Shown here: piece after piece, positions 63,240 to 64,000 of the stretch
Position numbering within the stretch: the first letter of the stretch is position 1
Layout: each line of letters begins with the position of its first letter
Assembly: GCA_946498095.1 (NCBI GenBank)
Contig: CAMMMX010000006.1
Span: forward strand, 1 to 64,000
Source: an uncultured Clostridia bacterium
GTDB taxonomy: Bacteria; Bacillota; Clostridia; Oscillospirales; Ruminococcaceae
Direction of reading: 5' to 3'
Length of the DNA: 64,000 bases
Notes under the pieces: generated by a model
What the model saw: only the letters and a program-made list of their open reading frames with translations
What the model was told of the DNA's origin: nothing
Database searches by the model: none
Made by a program: the position numbers and the translations under genes

Positions 63240-64000
63240 ATGAGCGCTGTCCAGCGCGAAACCATGACCAGCCGCCAACGCGTGCTGAAAACTATCAACC
63301 ATGAAAACACCGACCGGATGCCAATCGATCTGGGGGTCCATTTCTCTACCGGCATCTCGGTATTTGCTTATTACAACCTCCGTCGCCTGCTCGGCCTGGA
63401 TGTAGACAATATAGAAATGATCGATTGTGTGCAGATGCTGGCACGCGTCGACCGCGACGTGATAGACCGCTTCCATATCGACACTGTCCTGCTGAACCCA
63501 GCCTGGCCCTCCACCCATATCTGGAACCCGCGCGGCGACTACCGTTTCCGTGTGCCGGACACCTTCCATCCCACCCAGCAGCCGGACGGCGCTTGGAAAA
63601 TGCCCGTCGGCGACGCTGAGATGTACCTGCCTGCGGGCGGATATTTCTTCGACGGCGCCTGGCCGGACTTCTACGGCCTTGACGATCCGGCGCGCATGGA
63701 TCTCTTTGCCCGCCGTGCCGAGGAGCTGTACAAAGAAACGGACAAGTTCACCTTAATGATGGGCTTCTGTTCTTACTTCTACGACCTCAACTTCGCCTGC
63801 GATATGCTGACGGATCCGGACAAATGCCGCCGTCTGAATGAAACTATGCTGGCGCGTGAGATCGCCCGCTTCGATGAGGTCAACCGCCGTATGGGCGGCT
63901 ACATCCAGGCCATCGAGCTAAACGGGGACCTAGGGATGCAAAGCGGCCTGATGTGCACACCGGACAGCTACGAGGAACTGTGTTACCCCTACCTCAAAGC
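63240..64000 (+). CDS. Uroporphyrinogen-decarboxylase-like protein (partial)
   Basis: Open to the window end; 253 codons seen. Begins MSAVQRETMTSRQRVLKTIN (AGGAGG at 7 bases) followed by HENTDRMPIDLG, the pattern of URO-D-like proteins of the MtaA/CmuA group. These usually act in methyl transfer to corrinoid or coenzyme carriers rather than in haem synthesis. MGFCSYFYDLNFACDML and GGYIQAIELNGDLGMQSGL are also visible. The LacI-type operator in the promoter suggests control by a sugar or other catabolic signal. Confidence 0.82.
   Translation, partial: MSAVQRETMTSRQRVLKTINHENTDRMPIDLGVHFSTGISVFAYYNLRRLLGLDVDNIEMIDCVQMLARVDRDVIDRFHIDTVLLNPAWPSTHIWNPRGDYRFRVPDTFHPTQQPDGAWKMPVGDAEMYLPAGGYFFDGAWPDFYGLDDPARMDLFARRAEELYKETDKFTLMMGFCSYFYDLNFACDMLTDPDKCRRLNETMLAREIARFDEVNRRMGGYIQAIELNGDLGMQSGLMCTPDSYEELCYPYLK

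Overview
The window looks like a chromosomal segment of a spore-forming Clostridia bacterium (Bacillota), most likely the Ruminococcaceae/Oscillospirales group. The signs are spoVS, the order hrcA-grpE-dnaK-dnaJ with a perfect CIRCE operator, a T-box leader on ileS, yloU-yloV-recG, AGGAGG-type ribosome sites and a DUF6106-type protein. The taxon is an inference; there is no 16S gene. Most of the window is GC-rich housekeeping sequence. Positions 1-9300 and some small islands differ in composition and gene decay.

Left accessory region (1-9300). Positions 1-3750 are AT-rich and hold the debris of a peptide-natural-product locus: a stop-ridden piece of a nonribosomal peptide synthetase adenylation domain, two intact ABC exporter half-transporters, and a truncated UPF0489 (arginase-like) protein. 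Positions 4644-9187 are the wreck of a Tn1549/CTn-type integrative conjugative element: a CD1108-like CHAP protein with two in-frame stops, a VirB4 fragment with a 4-bp duplication frameshift, a frameshifted lipoprotein joined to VirB4 by a deletion, a ParB tail and small element genes. It ends beside a tRNA-Thr/tRNA-Arg pair.

Core region. In order: a G5/3D cell-wall protein; pyrK-pyrD-phosphatase-ruvX; a MerR/TipAS-regulated ABC exporter; RNase P RNA; spoVS; thiC-thiD-thiE-ymdB; guaB; a decayed BtrH-like gene; an XRE regulator with a small partner; def-yccF; the hrcA heat-shock operon; a group of small membrane, methyltransferase and acetyltransferase genes; and an NAD(P)HX repair gene with a lipoprotein. 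Next is a long minus-strand operon, greA-lysS-two paralogous membrane proteins-IlvD/Edd-like-DUF6106-acpS, read from one consensus promoter to one terminator. Then come T-box-ileS, a permease-ATPase-permease cassette, fucO, a GH116 glycosidase, a YcxB-like protein, recG, yloV (fakA-like), yloU and the start of a uroporphyrinogen-decarboxylase-like gene.

Most unusual signals. (1) Between the GH116 gene and the YcxB-like gene (56949-57450) are two successive units, each a near-identical sigma-A promoter, a GGAA/TTCC palindrome near the start site and a strong hairpin, with no convincing ORF. They are candidates for paired small RNAs under one unknown repressor. (2) A 78-bp near-perfect direct repeat built of short palindromes lies at the 3' end of recG. 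(3) The greA-acpS operon holds a reduced IlvD/Edd-like protein and a tandem pair of membrane-anchored proteins with a DxDGDG-like motif. (4) LacI-type palindromes sit at the fucO and URO-D promoters. No CRISPR array, intact transposase or integrase was seen. All assignments come from reading the sequence; no database search was run.
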